Shown here: piece by piece, positions 11,898 through 26,051 of the stretch
Position numbering within the stretch: position 1 is the stretch's first letter
How the letters are laid out: every line of letters begins with the position of its first letter
Origin: Xiphydria camelus
Taxonomy: Eukaryota > Arthropoda > Insecta > Hymenoptera > Xiphydriidae
Direction: 5' to 3'
NCBI GenBank assembly: GCA_963678675.1
Contig: OY783199.1
Location: forward strand, 5,959,501 to 6,023,500
Length of the DNA: 64,000 bases
Made by a program: the position numbers and the translations under genes
Notes under the pieces: model-generated
The model's database searches: none
The model's input: only the letters and a program-made list of their open reading frames with translations
Told to the model about the DNA's origin: nothing

Positions 11898-13847
11898 CGC
11901 ATAGGTACCTATATTTATTCCTCGGTGATCTATAATGCTTATAGCGAAATCCGATCGATGAACAATCTTCTTCCGATTTTGTATCGCGAACCCGAATACT
12001 CTGATACGATTTAAGGGCCGGCAACTGGTCGAAGATGGAACACTCGAGCTTGCAACTATCCCCGTTCCTTATTCTTCGCTGAAAGTTTACGATTCGTCGA
12101 GGCCATATCTTCCCCGCGCCGAGCGGACGGCGAGGGGAGGAAAAGCGGGGATATTGTGGAAGGGTATAGAGTGCGGAAGCGAGCGAGTGGGGGGGACAGA
12201 GAGAGAGAGAAAGATGGATGACTCTTAAGAAAAAGGAAGAAAAAATAGACGTTGGAAGGGTATATCGCCCCGTATATCGGACGCGAGGGGTGGGTAGGGT
12301 GAATGCAAGTTCAAGGAGAAAGGTCAAGTTCCCCGCGAGATCCGCCGAGGAAAGATTTATATAGTTTTCACACACACAGGCGGTCCGACGAGCGTGATGA
12401 CCCAGTTTTGTACAGAAATTCCGCATCATCCGTTGCCAACGGGGAGTCTAATTTTATAATCGGCGAGGCGCCCGTATAGGGGTGCCTCCGTGCGCGTTGC
12501 AGGCTCGGTGTTTGGTGAAATTTGAAAACAAAATTCTCTGATTTCTCTATGGGTCTGCTGTGGTCTAAACTGACTAATTTTTCCCAACCCTTGCACATAC
12601 GTAAATTCGATGAAGCGATGAATGCAACAGTAATCTTCTTGAACGATTTTATGGAGAAAGAAAAATTGCCCAGAGCACATAAAATCATGAACATCTTGTA
12701 CGCGTGATGGCCAATATCGTTAAGAGTTCATAGGAACTCGTTAGCCTTGACCTAATGCTCATTGTGAATAACCATTTAGATGGTAAAGTGAAGTTTTTTC
12801 TTTATAGGTTTGATACAACACACATTCGATTTTTTAAATCATGCGAAAAATCGCACGAATATGAATAAATAGATCGTTGAAGTTAGCAAAAAATATATAA
12901 TCGACAATAAAAACCTTTTCACAACCCCTAAAGAACTCTTTCATAGAATTGAGGAACATATTAGGATAGATAGTTAATTTTTGCAAAAGACTGGCATAAA
13001 TTACGAGAAAAAGAAATAAGGAATTTCAATTTTATCGGGACGTAATCGTTTAAATTTTGCGAAAAATATACCGATAACGTATTATTCATAATCTACAATT
13101 AATATTATTTAATTAACAATATTTTATTCTAATTTGCGATCTGAAATCGATCTCTCGTCCACCCTATCTCGTGTACCCCTTCTCACTGACCCCGAAAACC
13201 ACCAATCATTAGGTCGACATCTCGAGAAAAACATAAGATATCGCCGATTTTATGCGCTAGACAGTTTTTCACCCCCCATAAAATCGTCCGGAGGGTCGCC
13301 GGGGCGCGCGAGGAACCGGGCGGAAGTGGTCGCACCGGAAGCGGTGTGCGGGCCAGCGTGTGATTGCATCCTCGAGGACCTGTTGCTCGTTTCGCGACGC
13401 GGGGTAGCAAGGACGGGCGAGGGGGAGGGGTCGATCGCGGGTGGTACGCTTCACAGTCGGAAAGGGGGTGAGAAAGCCGCGGGGGCAAAGGGGGGGGGGG
13501 CGGTAAGTATATCTACCCTTTGTTAATTCGGGTTTAATGCGAGCGGAGCTGTTGCTCATGGAGGCAGACAATGGGGTCACTAGGGTGTTTCGTGCCAAGT
13601 TTTCATCGCCGGACAAGTTTAGACCTTCGGGCAATTCGAGGCGCGTGGTGAGCCGGCAGATCTCTCCCGCGGATTACTAACACGATCGCTCTCGATTCCT
13701 GTCGTCGAACCATTCCCATCGCAGAGTACGAAAAAAAGATAAAAGTCCTCGCGCAAAAAATAAGTACTATTCAAGAAAGACCTAGTTACGTTATATCGGT
13801 TAATAACATTTGAATCGTTCTATAAGAAGTAATAAATTATACAACTT

Positions 13848-14143
13848 TACTGAGAAAAAAAATGTTTCAACATGTAGCAATCAATTCCAGAATGTATGGG
13901 GGAAAAACTCCAGGTAAGAAATTTGATGATGGGACAATTATAAATGAATTTGGTTAAATACTATACTGTATAGGAGTAACTTAACATCTGACGGAAGAAA
14001 AATTTATACAGCATATATATATATGTAGAGTATTTAACCGAATTCATAACTGCACTGTCACTAGATTTCTTACTTGGAATTTTTCCCCGATATTTTCTGG
14101 AATTGATTGCTACCTACATTTTGAAATATCATTTTTCTCAGTG
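13848..14143. mobile_element. Foldback element (family E)
   Basis: TACTGAGAAAAAAAATGTTTC at the left pairs with AAATATCATTTTTCTCAGTG at the right. Inside, GTAGCAATCAATTCCAGAAT pairs with its complement ending in TTGATTGCTAC. The centre holds a short (TA)n run. Confidence 0.7.
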
Positions 14144-15770
14144 TAAAACGTTAATAATCAACCCAAGATAACACAGTGCAAGGATAACTGCATGCAGGGT
14201 AATCTCAGGAGAAATACGACGATATCGCGTGACGATCGAAATGCATCCGCATATATGTACTCATCCCGCGCCCATGCACTAAATCGGCTACCAGTGTATG
14301 GCATGCATGTCGGAGTGCAATACATCGAGTGAGGAGAGGAAGCGGCGGCAGTGGAGGAGGAAGAAGAGGAGGAGGGGGTGGAGGCTCTCCACCCCGTTTT
14401 CCCTTTCGTTCGCCCACCCGCTCGCATGGCACATATTCACATGTTCATCCCTCCTCCCGCGAACCCCTTAAACACACAACCCCAAATACACGCACACTCG
14501 AGTATTTCGCGTACATATATGTATATCGGCACGGGAGTACCGCGGGCTCAGCTGAGCCGTGACGTATGCACGTCGGCGATCCGTGTGAACTTATTCAGTC
14601 ATGTGGTTTTGAGCCGTTAAGCCGGTATTACACAATCGCGATCACCCCCCCGAATAATCCCGGTGCACGCGCGACGGCGGGTGACCGGGGTTCGTAGATC
14701 CACCGTCGCGGCCGCTAAATCGGAAACTCGATAAAATTTTTATGAAAGCTCGTTGATATTTTATAGCGGGAAAAAAAGGGACTCTCTCTCTCTCTTGATG
14801 TCGAGCATCGATATATCGGAGACGAAATGATTTATCGGTGGGTATAAATCTACTGAACAAATTCTCCGGGAGAGAAGAGAATTTATTTACCACCGCACAT
14901 AAATTAATTCGGAGTAAATAAACTTTCCAGGGCTTCGTACTCTTAAACTATAAAAATAACGTGGAAGATTTATTCATCACGAAATTAATTTTTGCAGTGA
15001 TAGAATCGGGGATTCAACGTACGGAGAATCAATCCGAACGCGAGGACGGCTGGACTATACGCATCTAGATACCCGCATTTAGTGATAAACATTTATCGCC
15101 GCTCGCAATTTCCATCTCCGGCCCGTATACATTGACATCGCGGACATCGAGCGCGCCGAATTGCGGACTTTTATGAAAATCTGAGCGTGTCATTCGGACT
15201 TTAGAGACCTGTTGCTCGGGGATCCTATCCGCTCGCTACCCCGCGGTATAGAGTGTGTGTACGTGTGTACAGGAGCACCTCTTGAATACTCAATCCGTCG
15301 AGGAGAAGGGGGGAGAGAGAGAGGAATGTGTGTCGGTGCCGCGTCTTATGCTAAACTTTGTAGATCGGGCGGGATCACCCGCCGGGGCGCCACTTGCCGG
15401 GCAAATAGCGCCGCTTTGCTTGTTTTCATTGCGAGGACGAAGAGAGGGACGGAATTCCGTTAAAGCGAGGAGGACGACGACGGAGGGAGGCGGCGGCGGC
15501 GGCGGCACGCGCCCCTAACTGGAACGCAGTCATCCCGCCTATTAATCCGCTTCGCCGTCTCCTCTCGGTCTCGTCTAAAAATACAGATCTCTCTCCCACC
15601 TGATCGCCCTCGCGTCTCCATTCGCTCGGACGTGCTATTGAAATTATTCATCCATCTTCATTATCGCCCATTAAGATACCACAGCTCGTGTGGAGCGTAT
15701 AGGGACGGCAGCAGCCATGGTGACAGGACCGAAAATAGGAAATGGAATAGAGTGGAATTTTTCCGATCAA

Positions 15771-15915
15771 CTTCGATCACGATTATCTCGTTATCCGTGG
15801 ACTTTTGGCGTATACTGGTATAATCCTTTTTTGTAGATGAAAATGTGACCTACAAAAAAGTGTTACACCAAATTCACCCAAAGTTTACCGATAACGAGAT
15901 AACAACGGGCGAAGT
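15771..15915. mobile_element. Short foldback element (family J)
   Basis: The arm CTTCGATCACGATTATCTCG pairs with the complement ending near 15915. The centre contains a CTTTTTTGTAG / CTACAAAAAAG pair. Related copies are at 36928-37045 and 40366-40513, with a probable fragment near 29990-30080. Confidence 0.6.
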
Positions 15916-17627
15916 TGCTGATGGGATAGTACCGCTCTACCATGGCAACCGGCTGGCGCTAGTAGAAACGGCCTTCGCGATCAGACCAGACGCGCGAGGT
16001 AAAGGACCCGAGTTAGAAAAATCGATGCGATTACTACCCGACACCCTTCTAGACAATCTGAACAACTAAATCCGACAGACCATTAATTATCGAAACGTTT
16101 GAAGTCAAAGAATCCGAAGAGTAGTAAACCCCCCGGCGTACCCAGACGGCGCGCGCGCTCGACTATTCCGCGCGCCGTCCCGGGTATATCGGGATGCCGC
16201 GCGACAGGCGGAAAATCTACTTTCGTCTACCAAGTTCTACGGATACCTATACATACGACGGCCTCTCGGAGGTGCGCGCAGCTCGCTGCACCGACCGAAA
16301 AGCACGAAGTCCCGGCGGAATGTTTCGAAAGGTATGTGGTGCACTGCGATGACCTTGCCGCTACATACTCCACCCACGTATTTACTTGTCAGCCGTGCAC
16401 CGAAGCGGATACACCTACGTGTATGTACACGAGTACATAGCTGCAGCCAACAACCCCGAAGTGGTCGAGAAGAGCGAGAGAGAGAGAGAGAGAGACTACC
16501 GCCGCCGTAGCACGATTATGAATGGAGAAATTTCTGCGCCGCGTAAATGTTACGTACCGTAAAGGGCTGTGTGCGAAGAAAGGGACTCGAGGGGAGGCGG
16601 CGGACGGCGGGTGGCGACGGTTCCCGAGAAGGGGGACGTCGAGGAGGGGGGGGAGGGGGTTTGAAATACAAGCACGGCCCAAGATCCGCGGTATTAGCAT
16701 GGACGCGCACACCGACCAGCCCGTGCGCAGCGCGTACGTTACCACTGCCGGTGTGTCTTCTCGTACGTACGTACGGCCGGCGTTACAAGTATGCGAACGG
16801 CTGTACGCGCGCGCGCGCGCGCGGGAACGCGAGGGGTGCGCGCGTACGTACACGTATACACATCGCCCGAGGCGATAGCGCGAGAGGAGAGCGACCGACA
16901 CGGACGACTTTCCCGGAGAACAACGGAATAAGCAACAGGTTACATGCGCCACTATATAACGTACGCGGACGTGGCTGAACCGTTGGTATCAAAGAAGCGA
17001 CACACAGGCGCGCCGCGGTGACGCGGACGTGTGTTAAGTCGGTCGGAAAAAACGAGTCCAATGCCAAGGTTCTTCCGCGCGCTCTTTGAGAGACCTCCGG
17101 CGACCCCGTCGTTTCGCGGGGGAGAGGCTATAAAAATGACGGAACGAAGCGCTTCCGCGTACGGCGCTCTTACCGCGTCACTTCTTTCCCCCTCTTTCTC
17201 TCTCGATTTGACGCGGCCAGACGTTATGGACCGCGAAGGAAGTTGCGGTGGAACGTGCCACCCCTCTTTGCCTGGAATGCGGCCCCACACGGAGTGGTGC
17301 ACGGATCTTGGTGCACGGGGTGGGCGGGTGACTCTAGACGATACGCACGTTCTTTTATGCATGCGTGTGTCAATAGAGAGGGATGGAGTGGAGGTAGCTC
17401 GTCAATTTTTCATGCGCGACCGTGGTTTTTCTTTGATTGTTTGTGTGTTCAGCTGACGCCGGTTCTCCCTCCTCGCGCGTGTAACAAATGCCGGGGGAAA
17501 ATTAAATAATCATGAACGGAGCGTCGATATCACTCGAAGCGGTGCGATAAGGGAGTTCGAGCGATTCTTTCGCGCAGGGTCGAATTAGGGGGTGAGATCT
17601 CGCGTCGAGGAGAAAACGTTGAGTGTG

Positions 17628-17922
17628 CACGGGAAAAAAAATGACGTTGCAGTCTTAGCAAAACTGGGTTTTGCTGAGAACTTGTTGTCATCGCGAGAAC
17701 AATATTATCTGTGGCAACAAAAGATATGTCCGATAGTGGTAAAAGAATTAGCTAGAGCAGCAAATATTTTTAACAAAAAAAACCTCACTCTAATTTCATA
17801 TTTAATATTATTAGAAATATCGTTTGCCGCCACAGATAATATTTCTTTCAGGACGCCGAGAAGTTTTCAGCAAAATCTAGTTTTGCTCTACTGAGACTGC
17901 AAAATCATGTTTCTTTTTAATG
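17628..17922. mobile_element. Foldback element (family G)
   Basis: The inner arms GCAGTCTTAGCAAAACTGGG and CTAGTTTTGCTCTACTGAGA are inverted copies, and a second pair (ATTATCTGTGGC / GCCACAGATAAT) lies further in. The outer ends are CACGGGAAAAAAAATGA and its diverged complement. Confidence 0.65.
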
Positions 17923-20900
17923 TACACGTCGACGTTTTCAAAACGCGAACAAAGTCGACGACGCAGAGACACACGAGGCCGTCATACGTCGGATCGGGAT
18001 TGCGTGAACGCGCACGCGCGTTCGCCCGGACGTGTCATCGACGGTGATAATGCAAACTCCGCCGCGACGCGCGTTGTACGTAGTCGCTGGTGTGCCCACA
18101 CGTAAGTGCACCGTACGTTGTACTGTTATGCGTTGGCACGCGTGACGCAACAGGAAAGGACAGCGCGGCTGGACTTTCCTCTGTCGCAAATGAGAAGAGA
18201 AGGAGAGGGCGTTTCATCGTTCGCCAATGAAGGCTAGAATGATTCCCGGAGGCTTTGCTCGAATCGTTTCAATTTTTATCGCGCCGGCGACGAGAACCCG
18301 ACTGCGCACTTTCTTCGTCCACTGCGGAAAGTAGCTGCGATCGTCCGTGCACCTGCGCGTAATCGAGACACGCGCGCGCCGTGTTCGTCGGGCAGCTGAT
18401 AAACCAACCCCTCGCTCGATCCTCACCCGTTACACACCGTGAGACGCCCGATCGAGCGGCGAATCGATGACGTAACGCCACCCGCGTTTACGTAACGTCC
18501 AAAAGTTGCCGGGGACCAAAGTCACGCGGAGCCGTAAGCTCTCGCGCGTGCTTTTCCCATAGGAGGTTACGAATCCTTTCGTACGAGTTCCCGTACGACT
18601 TTGGCCTCTCCCTCTCTTCGGCCGAGGAGCAAGAGCAGCCCAGCGTAAAAGTCCTCGCAGCGGGCAGCTGCGCGAAGCGGCAGCCGGCTCGGCAACGAGA
18701 CCGAGCCGCTGCCACTCGCGCCGCAGACTCCACGAAAATCGAGCATACTACGAGGGACGGTATGACGCGCGGGGCCCGTAGCCGGGGCACTCTGGAAGCC
18801 CCGGCGGAACGACAGAGTGGGGCCTGGTGTTCGGGGGTCACATGTGTGCGCGGCGCAGCTGTCTTTCGGGCGGAACAGCCGTCGGAGAGCGGGCGAGCGG
18901 GAAAGGCGGAAGAAGTGCGACTTTTCGAAGAAAAAAGTCGGATATCTGTCGTCGATAGAGCGATTAATCGCTCTTTCCGATGCTGTATTTTTTTTTTTCG
19001 AGTGGAATAAATACGAGATATTTCGAAATTCTACGACGAGGAAATACGTACTTATAATCGAGACTCGATATATTCGTTGCGCGCGCGCGCAATTCGTAAT
19101 CTCGCTGATACGAAAGATAATGTTCACGCGAGACCGAGACGATAAGACAAGGTATTTCGAAAGCGCCGATAATTACGACGGTCGCGAGAGAAGGATCATT
19201 TTCGCGCCTGGACGTTTGAGAAAAAAAAAAGAATCAGACATCGCAAAAAAAAATTAAATGAATTCCCAAGGGACTTTTGGCTCTCGCAATTCTTTATCGC
19301 GCGAGACAACGAAGCGCGTCGCGTCGGGTACGCAATGCGCGTCCGTTGCATCGCAGCACGAACGAACTGCACACGTATTGAGCGAAGCGTTCGCCACGCG
19401 AGCCTCTTTGGGGAACTCGCCGCGCGTTCGCCAAATCGCGGTCGGTAACAGTTCTTCTCTCCGATGCATACGAGCGTACCGCGAACCCAATTCCGATAGG
19501 AGCGATGGGCTCCCCATACGACATCTCGATGTATCGCCGATACTGCAGCGCCCTTCCATTACCGGATTCCCGCTGCCGTCGTTTCGCGATATAGATTCCT
19601 TCGGTGGGTGGTGCGGAAAGGGGCGAGGAGAGAGAGAGGCAGAACGAGAGTTTAGCGGTGTCTTTCCCTGCCTTCGCACACGCGACCCTCCGTCCGTTCG
19701 CTCCGCTCGTCGTGCGACGAAATAAGGGACGCTACTGCCGAAGGGTGCATCTAAAAATGTTCGAGGGTGACGTGGCGCGTTCACGGTCTAGCGATGCACT
19801 GCTCGGAAGCGCGTTTCTCGGATGTTCCTATTCTGAACTAAACGGAATGCCGGAGTTCCATTTAGGTACCATCGTCTGCACCGAGCGAAATAATTTCAAA
19901 CGTGTTGTTAAAATTTTCAAGAATACAGGTTCTTGGTCGAAGAATATATTTTCCTGATTCTCAAGAATAATATCTTCGTTGGGACGAGAAATTATTCCTG
20001 GGCGGGGGGGAAAAAAAAACTCAAGCCTATCAAATATTTTCTTGCACGAAGAAAACCATGGCTTGATTCTGAAATTATATCACGTTTTCGATTGAAGAAA
20101 ATATTTTGTTGGCACCAACAATTATTTCCCTCCATGTGCGCGACCAGACAACGTCGCGAAACGATTTTCAAATGAATATCTCGACGAATATAAAAATGAA
20201 AGGATGAATTATTTAATTTCCTGACGTAATCGGCGTATGAAAGCTAGTTGCCTACCTATTTTACGTCACGTTTTAAGTTCTTCAGGGAGAAAAGAAATAT
20301 TTCTAAACGAGAGAAATTAAAGCTGAGAGGATATCCGATAAATAATACGTCTGCTCTCTGAACACGTGTGTACGTTATACGTAAATAAACGAAGGTTCAA
20401 CTCTCACCGAATAGCTGGGGTGTAAATTAATTCGGAAATCTATGAGAAAACTAGCAAAATCTTCCATGATGAAGACGAAGAGTCGGTTTAACAGGTATTC
20501 TATGAAAAGTTGACATTGCCGAAGTAACGACGAGGTGTTAACATTCCAAAATAGTGCTACCAGCGAGGTCGAGTCATTCGACCATCTTCTGAACTGTCCG
20601 GAGAGGGTTCAAAGTTCTAGAGGCTCCTATACATTCGGGAAAGACGAAAGTTGCCCAACGAGATACCCGAAATTTCGATGTAGGCGTCAGCGGAGCGTGC
20701 GCGCGCGCGCCTCAGTCGACGTTACAAAACACCGGCCTTCGCAGTTGCTCCCACTCCGCGCGCGCGCGCGCTCCCAGTCGGGATAGTTGGCCGCGCGGGA
20801 GGAGGGCGCATTTCGTCATCGCGGGATGCTGCACGCAGTCCTCCCAAAATTCTAAACGGAACGACCGAGTGCGGCCTGTTTTATCGGCCGTTGCTGTTGC

Positions 20901-23900
20901 GGCAGTTTCTTCGGCACGCTCCTCGCAGCCCCGTGCAGCGGCCGTCGAAGCCCGCGTGCGAACTACTTCCTATCGGCCCATGGCGGCGCGTCACGGCGGA
21001 ACCGCGAGTTTATTCCTCTCGACGGGGAAAAAACGATGGAAAGAACGCCGGCCGCTTGTTCTATTTTCCCCGCGGAATTCACGCGGGAGAAGAGCGAGAG
21101 AAAGAGCGGCGCATTAATTCGCGCGATTCCCGCGGCGCAGCGAGGCTCTCTCGCGCGGCATTTCGTTGTTTATTTTGCGAGGTGCCCGCGCGCTCGAAAT
21201 CTGGATTTTTTCAATTGGATGACGCGCGCGGATATTACCAAACGACGCCAAAGAAGGGAGGGCACGCGTGCATCGAAGACAGGTCGAGTGTATCGACCGA
21301 AGGCGATTCTTTTCGCGAAATGAAAAGGTTCCAAACGGCTCGATTCGAGACTAGGGGCCTCGGAAAGTCAATTTCGATTCCTGCGAATACCGATCTTCGG
21401 CCCGCGCCACCGGAGCGCGCCTCTTTCCCGATCGGAAACCCCGTACGTGCGACGAACAGCCGTGCGACGCGGCGCGAGTAGTAACGGACGGTGAAGGCAC
21501 CGTCGCGAGTTCGCGGGAGCGTGAATCTCTCGCGTCGAAGAGCGACAGTGCCGCTGGCGAGACGCGGATAACTCGCCGGAGGAAAATGGTACCTTTTGGC
21601 GCACCCGGTCCCTCCCCCCCGCCCAAAAATGATCCGGTACCAGCGGTACCAACAAGAACGCACGGGTCGGCGTGCACGTATAACCGACTCAACACGGCCG
21701 CTTCTATTCAGCGTAGACTCGAGTTACAAAACCGAGTTGCAAAAGGCCGAGGACTGTCTTATAGCGGCCGCGTAGCGGCGTTGCTGAGTCACTGCCGCGT
21801 TGCCAATATCCAACGCCATCGTCGGGTTCCGTGGCGTTGCCACGTCTCTCCCGGTCTCTCTCCCCCTTCGCCCGCTCGCGCTCTCACGCTCTCCCCTCTC
21901 CACGCCGATGCGGAGCTAGTCGAACCCCACCCGAGTCGGTAGGAGAGGCCGTGTGCTGCGCACGCGAGAGAAAGGGAGACTAACCGGGATACAGGATGGA
22001 GAGAGACCGAGAGAGCGCCGGCTACGTTCAAATTTCATTGCGTCAAGCTCTCGCGGCCGCTCCGAGCGCGGAATTCACGGAAAACGTCGGTAATAGAGTT
22101 TCGTCAGATAAACAGCGACGCGACAGCGAAGCGGGACAAACGACTGCGTAGGGTTACCAACGGGGCTTCGATGGCTCTCGCCCTCTCTCTCCCTCTATCC
22201 GCCCTTCCGGCGTTTCCGCGAGAGATTCGCGGACGCGCGTCCTCTCCCTTGGAGGGGGGCGCGCGCGGAGTGCACCAGACAGTCAACAACTCTTGCTTTT
22301 CGCCGAAGCGCGAAAACAATCCATCTATCAGCTCGGCTCCGCGGGGTGGATCATCTCTTTTCTCGCATTTTTTTCACGATAACATCGACAGTCTCGATAT
22401 TTTCCCCATCCGAAAAATATACCGCAGGGCTCGATCGCATGCGTCACCCGCAAACTCGTTCTCGAGTACTTACCGCGTCGGATCGGCGGTGGATCCTGAC
22501 CGTCTCGATCTCGGAGCATAAATGCGAATCGTGTCGAAGCTTTTTGTAACGACGCCGGCGAGTTGGCGCGATGCTACTACGTACCTATATAGCCGAGCTA
22601 CGACTGGCTCTCGAAGGCCACCGGAGCGTGACGCTCCTCCTGCCGAGAGCGTTTCTATTCTGAAAATTTAATAAAAAGAAAAGGGCTATCACATTGTCCC
22701 AGCTGCGGAAGCCCCGTCGATACGATCTCGCGGCGTTTCTACATTCGAGACGGCTAATCGCCCTGCACAATCGCGCGGCAGCTTCCCGATGCGTTATTAT
22801 TATCGCAATTACCGTGCAAGGGGTGGGAGTACCTCAATAGTCAGGCAAACGCCGCGAATAGTTTCGAAGTATCGCACTATGTACAGATACACGGAAAAAC
22901 TGAAGAACTAAATTTCAACAACAACCGCCGAAGCGTTGAACTCGAATTGCAGGTGGAGTTTCGACTCTCGGCGGAGTTGCGAGGGATTCGCGGAGCGGGA
23001 AAACGTGGCTGCAATTGGTGCGGAGTCTGATCGAGCGTTCGCGGGGAAGCGGAATTGAAAATAAAACTACCGAATTTTTTTCTCCGTCGACCATCGAGCT
23101 CCGGCCGTACGGAATTAATACCCGAAACAGAATACCGTCATCGACGTTCGAAGAGAGACTTTCACTAAACTCTGACGCTGCTCGCGCGCCGGATAAGGAA
23201 ATCCGAGTTCCTTCGAGCGAGGATAAATAAAAATCAAAAGCAGTAAAGAAGCATGTGGAGGCGGCAGACAAATTTGCCCACTTTAAGATTGTTTGAGAAT
23301 TGATTCACTGTTATTTCGAGAAAAAAAATGGAAGCGATTTTATTTTTTTTTCTGCGTAAACTACGTATTTTAAACAGATGTTATAGAAGCTGAGTCGTTT
23401 AAGCGCCTCGAAAATCACAGTAGAAATCGTAGACCAAGTTTCGACGACATGGGAAGCAGAACAAATCATTTAATAACACCTTCGACTGCATTAGGGTACA
23501 CGGAATAAAATTTCACTATAGCAAACGCGGTATTCTGCATTTCTAAAGACGTAGTCTACGTAACTCTGGTATAATCTGGATTATACTTTCTGAGCTCCCC
23601 AGTAAATCTACCGAGACTTTGCTTCGCTGTATTTTCTTGTAGTCTGAAAATATCAATTTACCTTTTAATACGGCTTTCTCGGTGGCAAAACGATGAGGCA
23701 AATACGTGTCGGCAAATTATGGACATTACATATAGAATCCAATAATATATCTTATTCCAGATATCGTCATTTTGCCCAGTTCGGTAAAAATTCATCATCT
23801 TTGGTTTCTTAATAAATCCTCAATTGATTTTACTGAAAATAAGGAGCTATCCTGAAACATTGCAGCGGAATTGATGAGTTGAAAGTGAAGTGATAACACG

Positions 23901-23929
23901 AGCTACGAACGATGTTTCTCGACGAACTA
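17923..23929. other. Non-coding, CpG-rich then AT-richer, one family B element
   Basis: No gene supported. Alternating CG runs occur near 19079, 20697 and 20758. 23300-23900 becomes AT-rich with no recognisable repeat. Confidence 0.5.
19879..20138 (-). mobile_element. Family B element, inverted orientation
   Basis: Read on the minus strand it follows the 2123-2410 copy: AATAATTGTTGGTGCCAACA, then the TTTTCTTC, AAGAAAATATTTGAT and TTCAAGAAT-type blocks. An internal G run followed by an A run (near 20009-20021) is specific to this copy. Confidence 0.65.
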
Positions 23930-24190
23930 CATTGAGACAAGTAACTTGGTTAAAATGACGAAACACATCTGGTTAAACGAATTTAGTTATTCTAATCAAA
24001 TACTGGTAAGTTGAACCAAATATTTATTAGGTACTCTAACTACATGTTTGGTTTCTCCAAGTACATGTCAAGTTATTCTAACCAGAAAATGGTCAGTTTA
24101 ATCAAGCAGATGGAGGATCCATATTTCAAAAACAGTTTGGTTATGGTCTACAAGATTTTGTTTAAATTGATCAGGTTATCTTTCTCAGTG
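23930..24190 (+). mobile_element. Family A element
   Basis: CATTGAGACAAGTAACTTGG at the left, CAGGTTATCTTTCTCAGTG at the right, flanked by TA on both sides (23928-23929, 24191-24192). The core GATGGAGGATCCATATTTC is intact. Confidence 0.8.
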
Positions 24191-24334
24191 TAGACGCATC
24201 GAGTTCGCCAATGGCTCTTTCGATTTAATGTAGAAATACGCAGCCAAGGTAAAAAACTGACGTTTATGAATTCTGTAAATATCGAATGCAATAAAGAGAA
24301 GAATTTCTCTCGATTATATACATATTACATTATA

Positions 24335-24900
24335 AAGATATTTGACAATAATTGGATTTTTAGCAAAATCTTGAACACACTCTAAGCACATCGCTTCCAG
24401 ATCTTGTGAAGAATGAAAGACTCGAATAAATTAAAAGCCTCATCTGAGATGTTATAATTTTTATACCGTTAAAGCAGTCACGCGATCGACTTTAAAGAAT
24501 TGAATTTTTAGCAAAATCTTAAGTGGTATGGCAGAAGACTTTGTGAAAAATAAAATTCTTTATATAATCAATCAGAGGACTCTCGATGTAATGTACTTTT
24601 TCATACTATTTACAAAAATCATATATTTATTAAAAGAAAAACCTCAAATGACTAATGACTATGAATTTCAGAATGAACTTGAAAAGAAATATGGTGGTCG
24701 CGCGATCGACCTTAAAGAATTGGATTTTTAGCAAAATCTTAAGTGGTATGGAAGAAGACATTGTGAAAAATGAAATTTACAGAATTAATCACGGAAAACC
24801 CCGCCCTAATTAATGTATTTTTCAATAACGTTAATAAAAATTACACATTTATCAAGAATATGATTGAAGATTTATCAAATGATATGATCTCTCAAAAAAG
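24335..24900 (+). repeat. Three diverged tandem copies of an AT-rich unit
   Basis: The phrase TTTTTAGCAAAATCTT recurs at about 24358, 24507 and 24727. The last two units begin CGCGATCGAC at 24481 and 24701 and share the order of motifs over about 200 bases (period 220). A small open frame in the middle unit is not shared intact by the others, so I do not call a gene. Confidence 0.6.
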
Positions 24901-25596
24901 TAACAAAAGTCAATCATTCTCAATTCAAAATAAAAGGAACACTTGAAAATTTTGATAAATTTCGATCGGATATAAAAGCTGGCGCGTCTCGAATACAAAT
25001 AAATGCTACGTATTTCTTGACACGGATAAGGATCTCACGCGTATGATGAATTATTTAAACTCTCATCAAGGTAAATCAGATAGATAAAAAGCAATTTATG
25101 AAACCGAAAAATCATAAGTGAAAGAAATATGAAAACCTTATATAACGACACAGAATACTGAAACATTTTGACGTGAGATCCTTGAATGCACAGCATGAAC
25201 AAAAAAAACTGCATACGAATGACAACGTGCACGGTGACGACGTAATAAATACATAATAATCAAGGAAATTATCCTCTTCGGCGAATCGCCTCTTCGAGCA
25301 AAGCTCTCGATGATACGTAGAATATATTAGCAAGCTCGAAGATTCCCTTTCAACGAAAACCTCACACGAATAAATAGCATCTTTCCATATTATATTCAAT
25401 CAAATCGAACATCTAAATCTAAATTAATGAAAATTCGCTGGCAATCAATCACTGATTTCCAGTTATAAATATCCGACTGGAGATTTCTCAGTCTTTATAA
25501 CTATCAAGTGATTGACCAGTAACTTTCACTTATTTAATTTTAGAGAGGACATTAATTAAAAACAAGATAGAAATTCCTATTTATCCGTGTGGCGCT
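24901..25596. other. Non-coding, AT-rich
   Basis: AT-rich DNA between two tandem-repeat blocks. Minus-strand open frames around 25035-25399 are rich in Phe, Tyr and Ser with no recognisable domain. Nothing supported. Confidence 0.5.
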
Positions 25597-26051
25597 TCAA
25601 ATCGCTTCGGTCCACCTTCAATCTAGACGAATCTACAGAGATTCATCAAAATCGAAAGATAGACGCTTTTCAAATTTGTTTCGCGAGCTAAATAAGTGGC
25701 TAGCTCAAACGACGACCTGCGATTCGCAGAATCGCAGTCCGTAAACGTATGTGCACATTTAATCGAATTTTCGAGCTCTGCATTTTCACTGTTGCACTTC
25801 GAAGTCTTGAATACTTTATTTTCGAATCGCTTCGATCCGCTTTCGATCTTGACGAATCCGCAAATTCATCAATGTCGAAGGACGGACGCTTTTCGAGATT
25901 ATCTCGCGATATAAATAAGCTGAAACGGCGACCTGCTTTTCAAAAAATCGCAGCCCGTAAACGTTTGAACGTATTTATTTCGAATTTTCGCGTAATCGCG
26001 TTTACTTCCACACTTTTCACGCACTTCGATACCTTAAATACTTCATTTTCG
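25597..26051 (+). repeat. Tandem duplication, unit about 227 bases
   Basis: Two direct copies, starting TCAAATCGCTTCGGTCC and TCGAATCGCTTCGATCC (near 25598 and 25823), share AGACGCTTTTC, GCGACCTGC and CGTAAACGT blocks in the same order. Both end in a CTTYATTTTCG segment. They are clearly diverged, so the duplication is old. The matching open frames are a consequence of the repeat. Confidence 0.65.

Larger units (their letters stand above)
11898..17627. other. Non-coding, mixed composition, two foldbacks
   Basis: Apart from the elements at 13848 and 15771, nothing is supported. Poly-G (13488-13500), GGC/GGA-rich and GA-rich tracts are present. At 16803-16823 there is an alternating CG run with Z-DNA potential. 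Confidence 0.5.

Noticed and set aside
12549..12707. A 52-codon plus-strand frame starting MGLLWSKL, at first sight like an ARF-like GTPase start
   Set aside because: The residues that follow have no GTPase motif (no GxxxxGKT), there is no splice donor in frame, and no other support exists.
15845..16069. A 74-codon plus-strand frame overlapping a family J element
   Set aside because: The first third is element sequence and the rest matches nothing I know.
17592..17894. A 100-codon plus-strand frame
   Set aside because: It lies almost wholly within the foldback element at 17628-17922.
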